Positions 20,964 to 33,313 of a stretch of DNA of 63,038 nt are shown piece by piece. The stretch comes from Chara braunii. Taxonomy: Eukaryota; Streptophyta; Charophyceae; Charales; Characeae. A model generated the notes under the pieces. It saw only the letters and a program-made list of their open reading frames with translations, did not search any database and was not told the DNA's origin. A program made the translations under genes and the position numbers. The stretch spans positions 2,065,089 to 2,128,126 of the forward strand of contig BFEA01000034.1 of assembly GCA_003427395.1 (NCBI GenBank), read 5' to 3'. The first letter of the stretch is position 1. Each line of letters opens with the position of its first letter.

Positions 20964-23150
20964 ATGGAATCTGACACAATGGGTCCACATCCGGATGAGG
21001 AACAACAGACCGCTGTGTACCGAGCGTCACCGGATAGTGCTCTGCGGGACCTCAAGGAGCGTATCCGACAGAACGCTCCATTGAGATGTGTGGAGCGACC
21101 CGACGACAGGGAGCCCGAAGTAATGGCCTGCCCAGTCATTGCAGAGCCAGATAGGGCAGCTACGGTGGTACGAATGGAGAGTCGAACCGAACCTCCGAGT
21201 TTTCGGCGAGATTCGAGTATTCGACATTCACCTACGTATGAACAAAGAGATGATAGAGGTGATCGAGGAAGGGATGGCTGGAGGGACCAGTATATCAGGG
21301 AGCAACTTTGGAGAGACAGAGAGAGGGTCACACCGCCCAGACGGATGTATGACCCACAGACGGGCGAGTCGTATTCCCTACCATACGAGAGGAGAGACAT
21401 GTTCATCATCTCACACCAACCTTCGGAGTTGGACACCAACCCCCCTATTTTCAAGGGATACAGTATCACCAAATATCTTGAGAAGTGGGAGCTACACGCA
21501 TACCGTAGTCAATGGTCAGAGGACGAGATTATAGATAACTTCCTATTTAACGGGGATCTGAGCCTGAGTCAGGAGATCAAAGAAGCCCGACCCAAAGATA
21601 GACGATGGGCTACCTATAAGGCCAGTCTCTACCAGCTCTACAAACTAGAAGACGTTAAGTATTCAATCCAAGTATTGGAGCAGTTGACTCAGGGAAAGGA
21701 CGAGAGTGTTCGGGCTTTCGGAAAGCGATTCCAGAAGGTATCCGATGCCCTTATTGCAAGAGGGAAGTTGTCGGAGGTCGAGAGATGCACGATCTTCCTC
21801 GGTCGGCTACCCAGAGGGAAGCAGGAGGGAGTACTAAGAGAAATGCCTCACGATAAGTTAGACTTTGTCACGCTACTCCAGTTGGCAATGAAGGCTGAGG
21901 CCGATGACTACAAGGATTTACTCTGGAGGGGAATGCAGCGTCGGGACTTTTCCCACTATCGGGAATACGAGACTGATAGGTGTCCAGATTTTAACGATCA
22001 GCCATGGGCAGAGTGGCGATATTTGATGGACAAAGACAAACCATAACGACCGAGGGACAACGACACGGTGATAGACGAGGTGAGAGAGATGAGAGAAATG
22101 ATGAAGGGAATGGTCAGGCAGATGGTCAATATTGAGACTAAGGCGGGAGCTACTCGGGACAAGTCGGGGTCCCCCTATTCCTTGCGATGGGACCGTAGGA
22201 ACACCAACCCGTGGAGGAGCGTCAAGGATTGGAACCCTCGCACGCTGGCGGACTACCATGCAAGAGAGATGGACGATGATGCCAGGCGACGTAAAGATGA
22301 TGACATAGACAGAGACCGCCAACGTGACGGGTATCGGGGAGTAGACTCTTTTAGTCGAGGAGGAAGGCTGGAGAAGTATCCGCGCAGTCCCAGATATGGA
22401 GACGGGTACCGGAGCCCAGACAATTTCAATTCCAGCAACAGAGAGGATTCCCGCGGCAGATGGGAATAACACAGGGATCGCCATGATGGGAATCGTGGTG
22501 TATACGAGAGAACAAAGTGAGATGGAGGTCGCCGGAAAGAAACACGCGGGCATTATGACCGAGGAGGATATCCTGCCTCGCCTGGATATCCAAAATCTCC
22601 GAACTATCCCAAGTTCCCGGGACCGTCTACCCAGGATGTCAGACCCGCAAGAGGGCCAACTATTAGGAGCACGGAAGAGCGACCCCCTACTCCCAGGAAC
22701 TCTTGTATCTATTGCAGGGCAGATGATCACGTGAAGAGGGACTGTCGTGACCTCAGGCGGGCAATAGAGGAAGGACTTGTCGTACTTGATGAACGCAAGT
22801 ACGTCAAGTGGGCGGATGACCTCGGCGATGTATCGATGTTCCCTTCTATGAAGGAGAACATTGAAGCCAGGTGTGTACGACCAAGTAAGGGTAAGGAAGT
22901 GGCGAGGAACCAGAGTGTGAGATTGAGTTTGTCTTCTGATGATGGGGCGCCAACGACACCTTTACGAGTAGCGGCGACTAAGTCCGCAAGGGCGTCTTCC
23001 TCTAAGAAGGCTGACACCGATTACGTAATGGCAGAGAAGGATGGGCAGAGGATTGAAGGAGAGGAAGTCATACTTTCGCCGCGCAAGCGAGGAGCCCGGA
23101 AGCTTACCATGAAGAGCAGCTTGGACGATATAGATACGGTAGTTGTATAA
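20964..23150 (+). pseudogene. gag: Element A gag (capsid and zinc knuckle)
   Basis: Gag packages element RNA into virus-like particles. One frame runs from ATG 20964 to TAA 23148 with in-frame stops near 22044, 22467 and 22518. The first ORF (360 residues) carries a retrotransposon Gag domain: ITKYLEKWELHAYRSQW at about residue 170, then SVRAFGKRFQKVSDAL and IFLGRLPRGKQ. A low-complexity Arg/Tyr/Pro segment follows. The zinc knuckle CIYCRADDHVKRDC (C-x2-C-x4-H-x4-C) lies near 22706-22750. Stops occur as TAA and TGA where CAA or CGA codons would fit, suggesting cytosine deamination. Inactive copy. Confidence 0.85.
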
Positions 23151-23159
23151 CCGGCTGAA

Positions 23160-24605
23160 TGCGTTCACGTTCAGACGCGCGCGTTCATACCCCCCGGGGC
23201 CGCGTTCAAACACGCTGCGCGCCACATGGCGCAAAAAAATTGAACGCGACCCCAAGGGGCGCGCGCGCCCGTTACAGACTACAAGGTGGTGGGCCTCGTT
23301 CAAAGAACCCTGAAAGTGCAAGAAAAAAAAAAAAAACAAGGCCTACCCCCCCTACCACATCACCCCCCACCAGATGCAAAAGGTCCTTTTGTTTGGGGGG
23401 GGGCGGGCAGGGGAATCCCCCTAGCACGACTCAGACGGCCCATGCAGGCTATCTGTAGGGTCCTCGCAGCCATGTAGCGCAGACCCCCCCACCGAAATCA
23501 AGGCAGGCAGTGAGTATGAAGTATAGCTCGAGCTGCCCGAATATATACTCAAGATTTGACTTCAGGTCTGTGTTTCAGCAGTTATGGGTTGCTCACGTAG
23601 GGCCTGCTGGTCTCTGCACGTGACTCTTAGGGTCTGGCTGCACTACTCACCAAATGTGCAAAACTAGAATAAATCTTCTGCAAAACATGGAATAATACGC
23701 CGCCATATGTTTTGTCTTTTGTGCATGTGGTGAGTAGAGGCCCTTAGGGCCACTGCACGTATTCCTAAGAAAAGAAAAACCAGAAAAAATGAAAAACGAG
23801 AAAAATGAAAAATGAAAAAAAAGAAAAACAAGAAGAAAGAAAACAAGAAAAAAAACAAAACATATGGCGGCGTATTATTCCATGTTCTGCAGAAGATTCA
23901 TTCAAGTTTTGCACATTAGGTGAGTAGTGCAGCCAGACCCTAAGAGTGTCACGTGCAGAGACCAGCAGGCCCTAGCTACGTGAGCAACCCATAACTGCTG
24001 AAACACAGACCTGAAGTCTATTCTTGATTATATATTTGGGCAGCTCGAGCTCTGCCTCATATTCACTGCCTGCCTTAATTTTTGTGGGGGGGTCTGCGCT
24101 ACATGGCTGCGAGGACCCTTCAGATAGCCAGCATGGGCCGTCTGAGTCGTGTTAGGGGGATTCCCCCGCCGCCCCCCCCCCCCCCNNNNNNNNNNNNNNN
24201 NNNNNNNNNNNNNNNNNNNNNNNNNNNNNNNNNNNNNNNNNNNNNNNNNNNNNNNNNNNNNNNNNNNNNNNNNNNNNNNNNNNNNNNNNNNNNNNNNNNN
24301 NNNNNNNNNNNNNNNNNNNNNNNNNNNNNNNNNNNNNNNNNNNNNNNNNNNNNNNNNNNNNNNNNNNNNNNNNNNNNNNNNNNNNNNNNNNNNNNNNNNN
24401 NNNNNNNNNNNNNNNNNNNNNNNNNNNNNNNNNNNNNNNNNNNNNNNNNNNNNNNNNNNNNNNNNNNNNNNNNNNNCTCCCCCACCCCGCACAACCACCT
24501 GCGCAAACTCGTCAAACGCGTTCACGCACGTCCAGTGAACACGTATTCACGTCGTTCATACCCTGAAAGTGAAACGCGCGTTCAATGAACGCGCGGTAAC
24601 ACAGT
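23160..24605. mobile_element. Foldback-type transposon inserted between gag and protease of element A
   Basis: Two inverted arms of over 320 bp (about 23400-23717 and 23853-24178) flank a 135-bp A/G-rich spacer. Outer segments (23160-23280 and 24500-24600) are rich in GTTCA/TGAAC and GCGCG motifs, like subterminal repeats of DNA transposons. No transposase is visible, so it would be non-autonomous. The G/C homopolymer and hairpin explain the adjacent assembly gap. I could not define exact ends or a target duplication. Confidence 0.6.
24186..24476. other. Assembly gap (291 N)
   Basis: Unknown bases directly after a C homopolymer at the end of the right foldback arm. The size may be an estimate. 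Confidence 0.99.
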
Positions 24606-24641
24606 AAGGTAGAGCCTCTTAGACACGCTCTTAGGTAGCCC

Positions 24642-25484
24642 ATGCAGTGTACCACACTTGAGTACTTGGCGGCCTCGAGACCTGCGCGAGACGAGCTACA
24701 GATGATCACGTGCAAGGGACACATTCCTCTGGGAGACGAAGTCCAGGTGACTTCCAAACCGGAGGTACCGTCCGTGGCAGTATCGGGAGTGTGCGCTAAG
24801 GCCGAACGCGCAGCGACAGTGTATTTGGATGGAATGGAAGGTGTGCCTCCTGACAAGTTTTACATTTTAGGGAGTGGGACAGTGGAGACCATTCTCAACG
24901 ACGAGGTAATTCTCCATGCGGTGATTGACAGTGGCAGTGAAGTCGTCATCATAGATGAGGAGTTCGCTGTACGCCTAGGGCTGGACCTCGACAGGTCCTA
25001 CCTATTTGAGATAGAGACAGCTGATGGGAGAAAGCAGAAGATTTTTGGGGTTTGTCAGAAGGCGGCCATTGAGGTCGAATGGTTGCGCGTACTGATGCCT
25101 GTTTTTGCTGTCAGGGATTGCAGCTCAGAGTTACTATTAGGGCGGACGTGGTTGAGCCATGTTCACGCGGTGACTAGAGAGCGACCGGACGGAAGCCAGA
25201 TGCTATCCATCAAGCGTCCGGATGGTCGACGAATTTTGATAGAGACAGTTGAGTCTCGTGATTCGAGAAACAAAGCGATTCTGGCAGCAGGTGGTCGCAA
25301 GCCAGTCACGCTCGGAAGTCGCTCGTTGAACTTTCGCGAAAAGAAGTATGGGTCCTTGCTCACAGAAGAAGGGGGATGCATAGTAGAGGTCGAGGACTTA
25401 GGCAATCGAGTCCTTGTGGGAGGGAACTCCTATCCTAAGGCTAAAGATGAGGAATTCGGAGGTATAATCTCTGTGTCTTTTTAA
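24642..25484 (+). CDS. Element A protease
   Basis: The retroviral-type aspartic protease cuts the Gag-Pol precursor and works as a dimer. The frame is open from about 24600 to TAA at 25482; the stated start is not an ATG, because the protein was originally continuous with gag. The active-site triad is intact in HAVIDSGSEVVIID near residue 90 (D-S-G), followed by ELLLGRTWL, the usual second hydrophobic-Gly motif. The same reading frame as gag argues for a Gag-Pro fusion interrupted by the foldback insertion. Confidence 0.8.
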   Translation: MQCTTLEYLAASRPARDELQMITCKGHIPLGDEVQVTSKPEVPSVAVSGVCAKAERAATVYLDGMEGVPPDKFYILGSGTVETILNDEVILHAVIDSGSEVVIIDEEFAVRLGLDLDRSYLFEIETADGRKQKIFGVCQKAAIEVEWLRVLMPVFAVRDCSSELLLGRTWLSHVHAVTRERPDGSQMLSIKRPDGRRILIETVESRDSRNKAILAAGGRKPVTLGSRSLNFREKKYGSLLTEEGGCIVEVEDLGNRVLVGGNSYPKAKDEEFGGIISVSF

Positions 25485-25554
25485 GGGCGCAGCCCCCTAC
25501 GGGGGGCGACCAAAGAAACACAAAACAGTAGCTCAGAAGGTTAAGACGGTTGCG

Positions 25555-26718
25555 GTGGCCCGAGAGCGATTCACACTAGATGGGGTATCTGAAGAAGAGA
25601 TCGCTAGAAAAATTAAAGAGAGGAAGAAGAAGGAGCCGCAACGGTTGACAAAAGAAAGGATAGCGGAGATGGATATAGGAGATGGAAACTTGACCGAACA
25701 AGAGAAGGGGCGCGCGCTAGAAGTACTTAAGACCTGCGACAAGGCCATAGTTTTTAGTGACGCGAAAAGAGGGAGAATTGATCCTAGGTATGCCAAGCCT
25801 GGCAGGATCTACACGATCCCGCATACTCCATGGAATGATGCCGGGTGGAAGTTTGCTCAGAAAGAGAAGGAGGAAGTAATTGTCTTTCTCAAAGAAAAAA
25901 TGGCGTCACATATGGCTGAGTCATCTGATAGCGCGTACGCGAATAGGTGGTTCTTCTTAAGGAAGCCTAATGGGAAGATCTGATGGATTCATGACCTTCA
26001 GAAGGTTAATGCAGTTACAATTCGAGACGTGGGCTCCATACCACATGCTGATCTGTTAGCGAAAGGAGAGACGGGCATATCTATTTACTCTGTCTGCGAT
26101 CTATTTTCACGCTATGATGAGATACCCCTAGATCCTAGGGATAGACATCTCACGACCATGCACGCGCTGCTCGGCTTAGTGCAGATGATGGTCGTGCCCA
26201 TGGGATGGACCAATGGAGTCGCGGTTTTCCAGATAGCTATGGTAGTTATTCTAAAAAGGACTTCATTCCTGATAAAGTTGAAGTATTTCTGGACGACTTC
26301 CCGATTAAAGGATGAGACACAGGTTGCTCCTGGTGTCAGGAGATTCGTAGAGCAGCACCTAACGGACATCTACGCGGTTCTAGAACAGCTAGATGAAGCT
26401 AACTTGATGGTCAGCGAGACAAAGAGTCGGTGGGTTGTATCGACAATTAAGATTCTAGGGTTTATATGCGATTCAAGGGGTCGTCGAGCGGACCCGGGAA
26501 AGTTAGAGAACTCCTGAACTGACCGACTCCATTGGATAGCGCTACTGAAGTCCGCAAATTCTTAGGAGTTGTAGGCTACTGGAGGATTTTCATACGTGGA
26601 TACGCGGAGAAGACAGAACCTTTGCGAACTCTCCTTAGGAAGACGGAGCGGTGTTACTGGGATTCTCCCCAAGAGCTTGAAGTACAAACCCTCAAAGAAG
26701 AGTTTAAAGAAGGGGGAT
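25555..26718 (+). pseudogene. Element A reverse transcriptase
   Basis: The element's RNA-dependent DNA polymerase, decayed. The N-terminal part (25555-25983) ends WFFLRKPNGKI at a TGA; it continues in the same frame through KVNAVTIRD (26004) and SVCDLFSRYDEIPLD, holding the first catalytic Asp, near 26089. VVPMGWTNG follows at 26190. The catalytic box FLDD (about 26287-26298) is present but out of frame, between a frameshift near 26258 and another near 26320. The RT C-terminal part (26532-26720) shows VRKFLGVVGYWRIFI. Several changes make it inactive. Confidence 0.85.
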
Positions 26719-27240
26719 GAATCCTAGGCGTGCCATTTTTCGAGGACGAGACCAACAAGCCATTCATAGTGTCTACGGATGTTGGGCCGTGTTCGGCTGG
26801 AGGGCTGCTTGGTCAAAAGGACACCGACGGCAAGGAGAGCCTAAGCAGGTTTTACTCTACACAACCGGCAAGCCACTCACTTTGCGTCTACTTTCAATTC
26901 TAATTTGCTGGCCGCTAAAATTCGAGAGTCGTACGCTCAACACCGCTGAACGCAACTACAGTCAGTTTAAGAAGGAGGTGTTAGTTGTTCTACGGTGTTT
27001 AGACGCCTTTAGACACTACATATACGGGAGACGATTCGTTCCACGGGTAGATCCTACAGCTGTGGCGTCAGTTTTACAGAAGGAATTCAGTCTGGCGGAT
27101 CCCACAATTGCGCGATGGCTGATTAGGATCTGACTCTACGATTATACTGTAGAGAGGATCTCGGGAACGAAGAATGCGGTTGCTGATGGACTTTCACGGA
27201 TTCCGATCGAGTCGGAGCGACCAATAGCGGCAGTTGCACT
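26712..27240 (+). pseudogene. Element A RNase H
   Basis: RNase H degrades the RNA strand of the RNA/DNA hybrid. Two frames are needed: PFIVSTDVGPCSAGGLL (about 26760-26810, catalytic Asp), then a frameshift into SRTLNTAERNYSQFKKEVLV (about 26930, catalytic Glu) and YIYGRRFVPRVDPTAV (third Asp). A TGA at 27132 is followed by a remnant of the usual NAVADGLSR end near 27175-27200. Confidence 0.8.
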
Positions 27241-27361
27241 AACTATGACTAAACATAGACGAACAAATCGCTTCCTGGTTAACCTCTATGAAGGGAAGTA
27301 CCGGGCCATAGGACTGCATCTGTCATGAGAGGAGAGTTCTGATCCGGAGATTAGGAGACAT

Positions 27362-28480
27362 GTGGCACAGTACTGCCTTCGATCTGACCATTTATTCCGC
27401 CGACCTACGGGATCAGGAATGCCATTACGAGTAATCTGTGACCCCGAGGAGAAGCAGTCCATAGTGGCAGAACTACATGATGGTGTGGTTAGCGGGCATA
27501 GAGGAGTTAAAGGGACATATGAGAAGGTTCGCCGATTATACTGGTGGGAAGGACAGTATAAAGACGCCGAGAAGTATTGTGTCACGTGTGAGGAATGTCA
27601 GAAGGAGTCCCTTGTCAGGTACAAGGAACCGTGTCATCCTTCTTATCCTACTAGACAAGGCGAGAAAGTACATATTGACCTGGTAAAGATGTCGAAGGGT
27701 GTAGGGAATATGAATTATGTAGTGAACATCAGAGACGATTTCACTGGGTTTGTCGACGGCAAGCCTATCAGAACGAAGGTCGCTAAAGAAGTTAAGAACT
27801 TTGTTCTGGAATATTTGTCTAAATACGGGTGTGTCAGTAAGATTGTGATGGACAGAGGGGCGGAGTTCCTGGCAGACGAGGTGCAGAGTGTGTTCAAGAA
27901 AGCGGGAGCGATAGTATCGATAGCTACCGTCTATCACCCTCAATCCAACGCACCTGTAGAACGAGGTCATCAATCATTGATAGCGTCCTATCGAAGTGGT
28001 GTAGAGGTAAAGATAGTGACTGGTCAAAATATTTTCGATATGCGATATGGGGAGATAACGTAACAGTCCGAGCTAGCACAGGATACCCGCCTTACACTCT
28101 GTGGTTTGGGAGGCATTGCCCTCTGCCCATAGAGTTTCATGTCAATAGTTGGACTACAGTTGATTGGGCGGATAGTATGTCGCGAGAGGAGCTTCTGGAA
28201 GCTAGGACTAGTCAGATAGCCTACGGATTAGAGGACAACCTCATGACCGCTGTCAATCGACTGGCGGTGGAAAGGGAGAAAGGCAAGGTGAGATGGGATA
28301 AAGATATCAGAGTTAGAAAGGAAAAGATTAGAGTCGGCGACATGGTGCTTCTCTATCACGCTACATTGGAAAGGACATGGTCAGGGAAGCTGGCTAATAG
28401 ATGGATGGGTCCCTACCACGTAGTTGCTGCACTCAATTGGGGAGCATATATGATTGCTGAGCTAGATGGGTCGGAGTGAA
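27362..28480 (+). pseudogene. Element A integrase
   Basis: The integrase joins element cDNA ends to target DNA. The HHCC zinc-binding region is present: LHDGVVSGHRG for the histidines and YCVTCEECQ for the cysteines. The catalytic D,D,E triad is intact: VHIDLVKM, KIVMDRGAEF, HPQSNAPVERGHQ. A frameshift near 28010 moves into the frame read from about 28030 through 28479, which holds the C-terminal domain: GDMVLLYH...GKLANRWMGPYHV, the GPY/F motif. Stop at 28477-28479. Confidence 0.85.
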
Positions 28481-28983
28481 AGGATCCTGTGGCAGGGGCA
28501 AGGCTGAAGTTGTTTAGGCCAAGGGAAACTCCTGCTCCTGCCCTGAGACTATCAGATCCTAAGGGTAAGGGGAAAGTGAAGGTGACGAATGACGGACCCT
28601 CGAGGCGATTTGAGGTGGGTGAGAGTTCGAAAAGAGGAAGAGAGTGCAGACCAGGAAAGTGAAGGGCTTGACGCTAGGTAAGAAAAGGAAATGGCTTTTT
28701 GTGCTATGAAGGCCTAAGACGGGGTGGAGCATCTGTTGCACAGCCACTCCAACTAAGAAAGAAGCGAAGGAACATTCTTGGAGCATCTGTTGCACGGCCA
28801 CTCCAACTAAGAAAGAAGCGAAGAAACATTCTTATATCAAAGCCCAAACGACCACGACGTAAGAAAGGAAAGAAACATCCTCTCAGTCCTAGAGTCTCAG
28901 AAAAACCCAAGCGCCATACAGACAAACGGAAACATAAGAGTCGCGCGCGTGTGGTCAGTCTAAATCTTATACGATTTGCCTGA
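28481..28983 (+). pseudogene. Element A basic C-terminal tail of integrase with 18-residue duplication
   Basis: The integrase frame continues after the stop for about 165 codons, Lys/Arg-rich. A 54-bp unit is duplicated in tandem (28726-28779, 28780-28833), coding for VAQPLQLRKKRRNIL-type repeats, each with an NLS-like LRKKRR. More basic clusters follow (PRRKKGKK). It ends 50 bp before the 3' LTR. Such tails may serve nuclear import or chromatin targeting; this is inference. I see no chromodomain. Confidence 0.55.
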
Positions 28984-29034
28984 TTATGAAAGTGCAGGCT
29001 CGACGGGGGCGTCGAGAGGAGGTCCGGGCTTGTT

Positions 29035-32000
29035 TGTCGGGCGGCCGAATGTCAGTCGACCACCCGAAATCCGATGGATTACACCTTAGATTGTCTGCCT
29101 AGAGAGGGATTGACCGGGACGTTCGTCCGAACCGTAAGGAAAAATTAGGGGTCGGGGAGAGACCCCTAATATTCTCTATGTCGGCTATTGAAACTGACTC
29201 TTGAAATTAACGTGATGAACAGGCGCGCCTACCGCGCCTAGCGCCTACCCTTTTCCCTTCGATCCGAGGTTGTTCGCGATGCGGTCGGCCTCGGAGTCGG
29301 GACGTGGTGCTAGGGCTCGGCGCGCCCCTTTTACACTAGCCAATTGATGAGGGAATGAACCCTCAAAATTTCATTAACTCTACTGACAAATTTAAAATTG
29401 CGAAAAAGAATTAAAAATAATAAAAGGAAAGAAAGTAAATGAATATTCGTTATTTTATTAAATTTCGTCAAAATTTATCCTTGATGAAATTATTCGCAAA
29501 TTTCTTCGATTCCAGTGACGGGGTTAAAAATAAGAAAAATAATTAAAAATGGTAAAAAGGGACGAAACTAACGATTTTTTTATTTATTTAATTAGAGTCT
29601 ATGAAATTCCATTCTCACGGATTTTTGTCAAAACTACCCATTTAATCCCTTTCATTGGTTTGATCCGATTCTTGCTAATTTTCTTATGTTCCGCCAACGT
29701 TCCCTGATTTTCCTGGTTTTCTTGACTTTCCTGATATTACCTGATATTCTTGATTATTACCCTCCCTATCAACTAGAGTATTCCTTTTGGGTGAGTGAGG
29801 TCCTTGTTCCACGAACTTTGGTGACGGCGGATGGATCAGCGAGGCGGGGTTTTTGGGGTTACAGCAACATTCTCGGTTTGGCGCTGCGATTGGTACTTCT
29901 ACAAGGCGGCCGCCGGACTCTATTATGGTGGTATGGATGGTGGTTTGGGATAAGCACGTCACTCTGGTTCGGGGCAGGTTCGGTACTATCACAGCGCATC
30001 GAAACGGTACGGTGCTCTGTACTACTGGTACGGCGGCTCGGTACAAGTCGGGACGCTGGGTTGAAACAAACATGGTACACAGGTTTGGGCACGCCACGGT
30101 ACGCTGGTTCAGGTCAGGTGCGGTATGGTTATTGGGACAACGTTGGTACAGGCTACTACTGTTCGGTGTTGATACGATCGGTGCGACCATTGGGGCAGCG
30201 ACGTGAAGACACTGGTTTCAATTGACGTGATTACCGGTCCGGTGCTGGCATGGTGTCGAGACAACATACTGCAGTTCCATCCTGTTATTTTATGACCGGG
30301 GCTGGTACCGTCACGCTATGGGCACTTACACGGATCTGGGAAGGAATATTACAGTCTCCACTTGTCACTTTGCTAGGGTCTTTGCTCTCGCACTGGTATT
30401 GTACACGTGCTCCTCGGCGTGACGTTCTGCATAGACCCGATATGATTGTAGGATCGGCACCGACGAGGACCCGGTCGGATCCTATTTCTCAGGCTCTGTA
30501 ATCGGCACGGTACTGAAACAACGTACTATGGCTCGACTTCATAGGTCTGACACTATCATGAATGAGACGACGATTGGTGTGCGCGGTTCAACTCTGTTAT
30601 TTCCTTTATGGTGCTAGGACTGGGATCGTGGCATTGGTGGCCGCAGCTGGTACTGTTGTGTCTGTGGCGACCCTGCAACCCTGGTACTCGAGCGGAGACC
30701 GCCTTAGGGGCCCACAGCCTTCGGTGTCGTGGGAATTTAGACCGGGCGTCGACGGTAAGCACATCCGGCAAATGCAACCAAGGGAACTGGTACCATTGGT
30801 ACCGGTGCGCTGTCCCGTGTCGTCTGAGTTATTCAAGGGAACGCGGGAGTCGAGACTTATGGGATGTCGTTGAGGAATAAAAGGGGGGAATTCATAGTGG
30901 CGAGGGGGACAGTGAGCCTGGCGTCCGCAGCCCACTTGCGCAAAGCCCAGTTGAGGTACAGCGGGCACTGGACGCGGGGCTCGGGCATGGAGGAGGCGAC
31001 TATTGGGGGAGACTTCTTTGAGGCGCGCATGGCGTACCCAGCCCACCTCCTCGTCGGGGTGAGGTCAGCGTGAGAACCTGCCGAGGCGCTCCCTATGTGC
31101 GAGTGGAGCGCCAGACGTACATCTGCCAAGTATGGCTGATTCACATTGAAGGTGAGTTGCAGTTTGCCGGATTCAGGGGGCGAGGACGTGAGAGTTTTGC
31201 TCACCCGGGCTGGCGGATGAATGGGCAACCAGCATGAGCTGGATAAGAGGGATTGAGCGGTAACCAAGAAACATGGATCCAGCGAAGAAAGGAGAGGCAT
31301 TTAATTGCGCACTGTGTACCCAGCGAGGGAGCGCGTGATCAGTCACGCGGACAACGGTTTTCTCACGAGCGGCGTGACCCCGCCATATCTCTTTGGAGAC
31401 GAACTGTGGGTTGACGGGATAGAGTGACCAACCAGACTCAAGTGATCTGTCAATCAAGCGATCCCGCCGGTAGCAGCTTCACTCTGTGAACCATCAATCA
31501 AGCGGTTCCGCTGCTAGCGGGAACAACCCTTTTCAGCGATCTGGTTATCAGTGATCCGCTTTTGAGTGATTTGTCAGCGGGCTATCGTTACCAATCTGGC
31601 AGCGAAAGAGGTAAGGGCGGGAAACTCAGACTCAAGCGTAAGTCGGGATATCGTATCCGGGGTGAGCAGGTCAGCGCTTACGACCGTGCCGTTTAATTTT
31701 ATTTTATTGTGATCCCAATTACAAACAACTGTTGGCGAAAGGTGGGGGGGAAAGCGAGCTTGTGCACAGAGAAGGGGAGAAGCGAACAACTTGGAGGGAG
31801 AGAGGCAGGCGAGATAATTATATATATACGTATACGCAGATATACGTGCGCACTTATATATATATATGTATAACTTGATTTGAAAAGCAAAATTCGTCTA
31901 AGAAACATCGCTTCAATGAACTCACCAGATCTTGGTCATGTTTAGATGCGAAGATTGATTTATTACGAGGGGGATGTTTGAAAGGCACTGTCTGACGAGC

Positions 32001-32869
32001 GAGCCCTTATAGTGAGAGGTGGAGACGAACTGCTTGGATTTGTGCAGAAGAAGCCAGGAACATCTGTGGCACAGTGACCACCATAAAGAGGGACCCTGTT
32101 TATGACTCTCAACCCTGATCTTAGGGTGGGGGGGGGGGTTGTGAATAAGATATTTAGAGACATTCTGTATAAACATTGACGGAAGACTTGATGGCTTCCA
32201 CCGAACGAAACGGCTTTGTCAACCGGTGCATCCCGAACTAGTGGGAGAGCGATCTTCTATCTCTGCCCGAGAAAGGGAATCGTTGTCTGTTTTATGAGTT
32301 TGAAGTGCGGGCGTTTAATCTTACTCATTTATCCTCACTGTTCATACTAAACGAATATATTAAATCTGGCGGGCTTGTGTATGCAGTCAATTCTCAGTGG
32401 CCAAGGGTAAAGCTGAGGGTGTGCTTATGAGAGAGTGAGAGGTTAAAGGGAAGGGAAGGATACAACGCGAAGTGTCGGTTACCTGCTCATGCTCTTTTGA
32501 TTCGATACTCTCCCTTGCTTCTCTTGTTTTATTTATATTTCCGTCTCTTGGTTAACTATACCCAGGCCTATTGTGTTAATTTCCCCTTGCCATAAACCCT
32601 CCCCTGCCGAACTGCAACAGAAAGGGTCATCATAGTTTTCGAACCCCCTGCTGAAAGCAATCAATTATGACTAAAAAACAAAAATTACATAAAATTACTC
32701 TATCGGAAACAAAGGACGACGGATCGGTTCCGACGCGTGTGTGGCAGGCAAAGTGGACATTCAACCCTGCTGATCGCCGAGGACCTCGGAAGCGGGCGTG
32801 GCGAGTGACAGGCGTCGTTGCCCTTGGCTTCGACGAACAGTAGGCGGCCCCTCCTCGGGTTTCCTCACA
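29035..32869 (+). mobile_element. Element A, 3' LTR (full length, 3.8 kb)
   Basis: Starts TGTCGGGCGGCCGAA 52 bp after the pol frame, after a moderately purine-rich tract (GTCGAGAGGAGG). Ends CCTCACA. The front (29035-30137) matches 43423-44514 reversed; the rear (30167-32869) matches 9102-12056. The following four bases are ACGA, repeated as TCGT at 44515-44518 beyond the other end of the split 5' LTR. 3.8-4.0 kb LTRs are in the range known for giant Ogre-like elements. Confidence 0.85.
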
Positions 32870-32873
32870 ACGA
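32870..32873. other. Target-site duplication of element A (ACGA)
   Basis: ACGA follows the 3' LTR. The reverse complement of 44515-44518 is also ACGA, directly before the TGTCGGG start of the reversed 5' LTR piece. The pair is found only when the inversion is undone. Confidence 0.55.
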
Positions 32874-33127
32874 GCTATTTCGGAATCATACAACACCTCT
32901 TCACCTCCTCTCATTGTGGCGCCAGATCTTTGTGACCAAACCAGTGCTGTGTTTTGAGTGACATACACTTCTTTCTTCGGGTAGATCCTTAAACCCCTAA
33001 ACCCTTGCTCCTCTCCCTGGTGTCTGATACCCTAGCAATATTTTTTCCACTTTCCTTTCTTAATTTCTTCAATCTCTCCCATACTATTCCAAATCCACCA
33101 AGCAGTTTGATTGGGGAAGGGAGGGAT

Positions 33128-33313
33128 CAGAGAATTCTTCGTTGCGTCTCATCGGGATTGCTGTATCGATCTTAGTCCACTCATGAAAAAGCAGAAGGTA
33201 GTCCCTCACGAGATCCTTTTATCAGGGAATTCATCGTTGGGTCTCATCGGGATTGTTGTATTGATCTTAGTCCACTCATGAAAAAGGAGTCGGTAGTTCC
33301 TCACTAGATCCTT
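33128..33313. repeat. Two-copy tandem duplication, about 91 bp
   Basis: GTCTCATCGGGATTG...TTAGTCCACTCATGAAAAA occurs near 33145 and again near 33236, each followed by a GGTAGT(C/T)CCTCAC(G/T)AGATCC block. About ten differences separate the two. Confidence 0.85.

Noticed and set aside
32917-32930. TGTGGCGCCAGATC as a primer binding site, and a similar GGCGCC near 1048
   Set aside because: No LTR terminus precedes either, and complementarity to a tRNA 3' end is limited to TGGCGCC.
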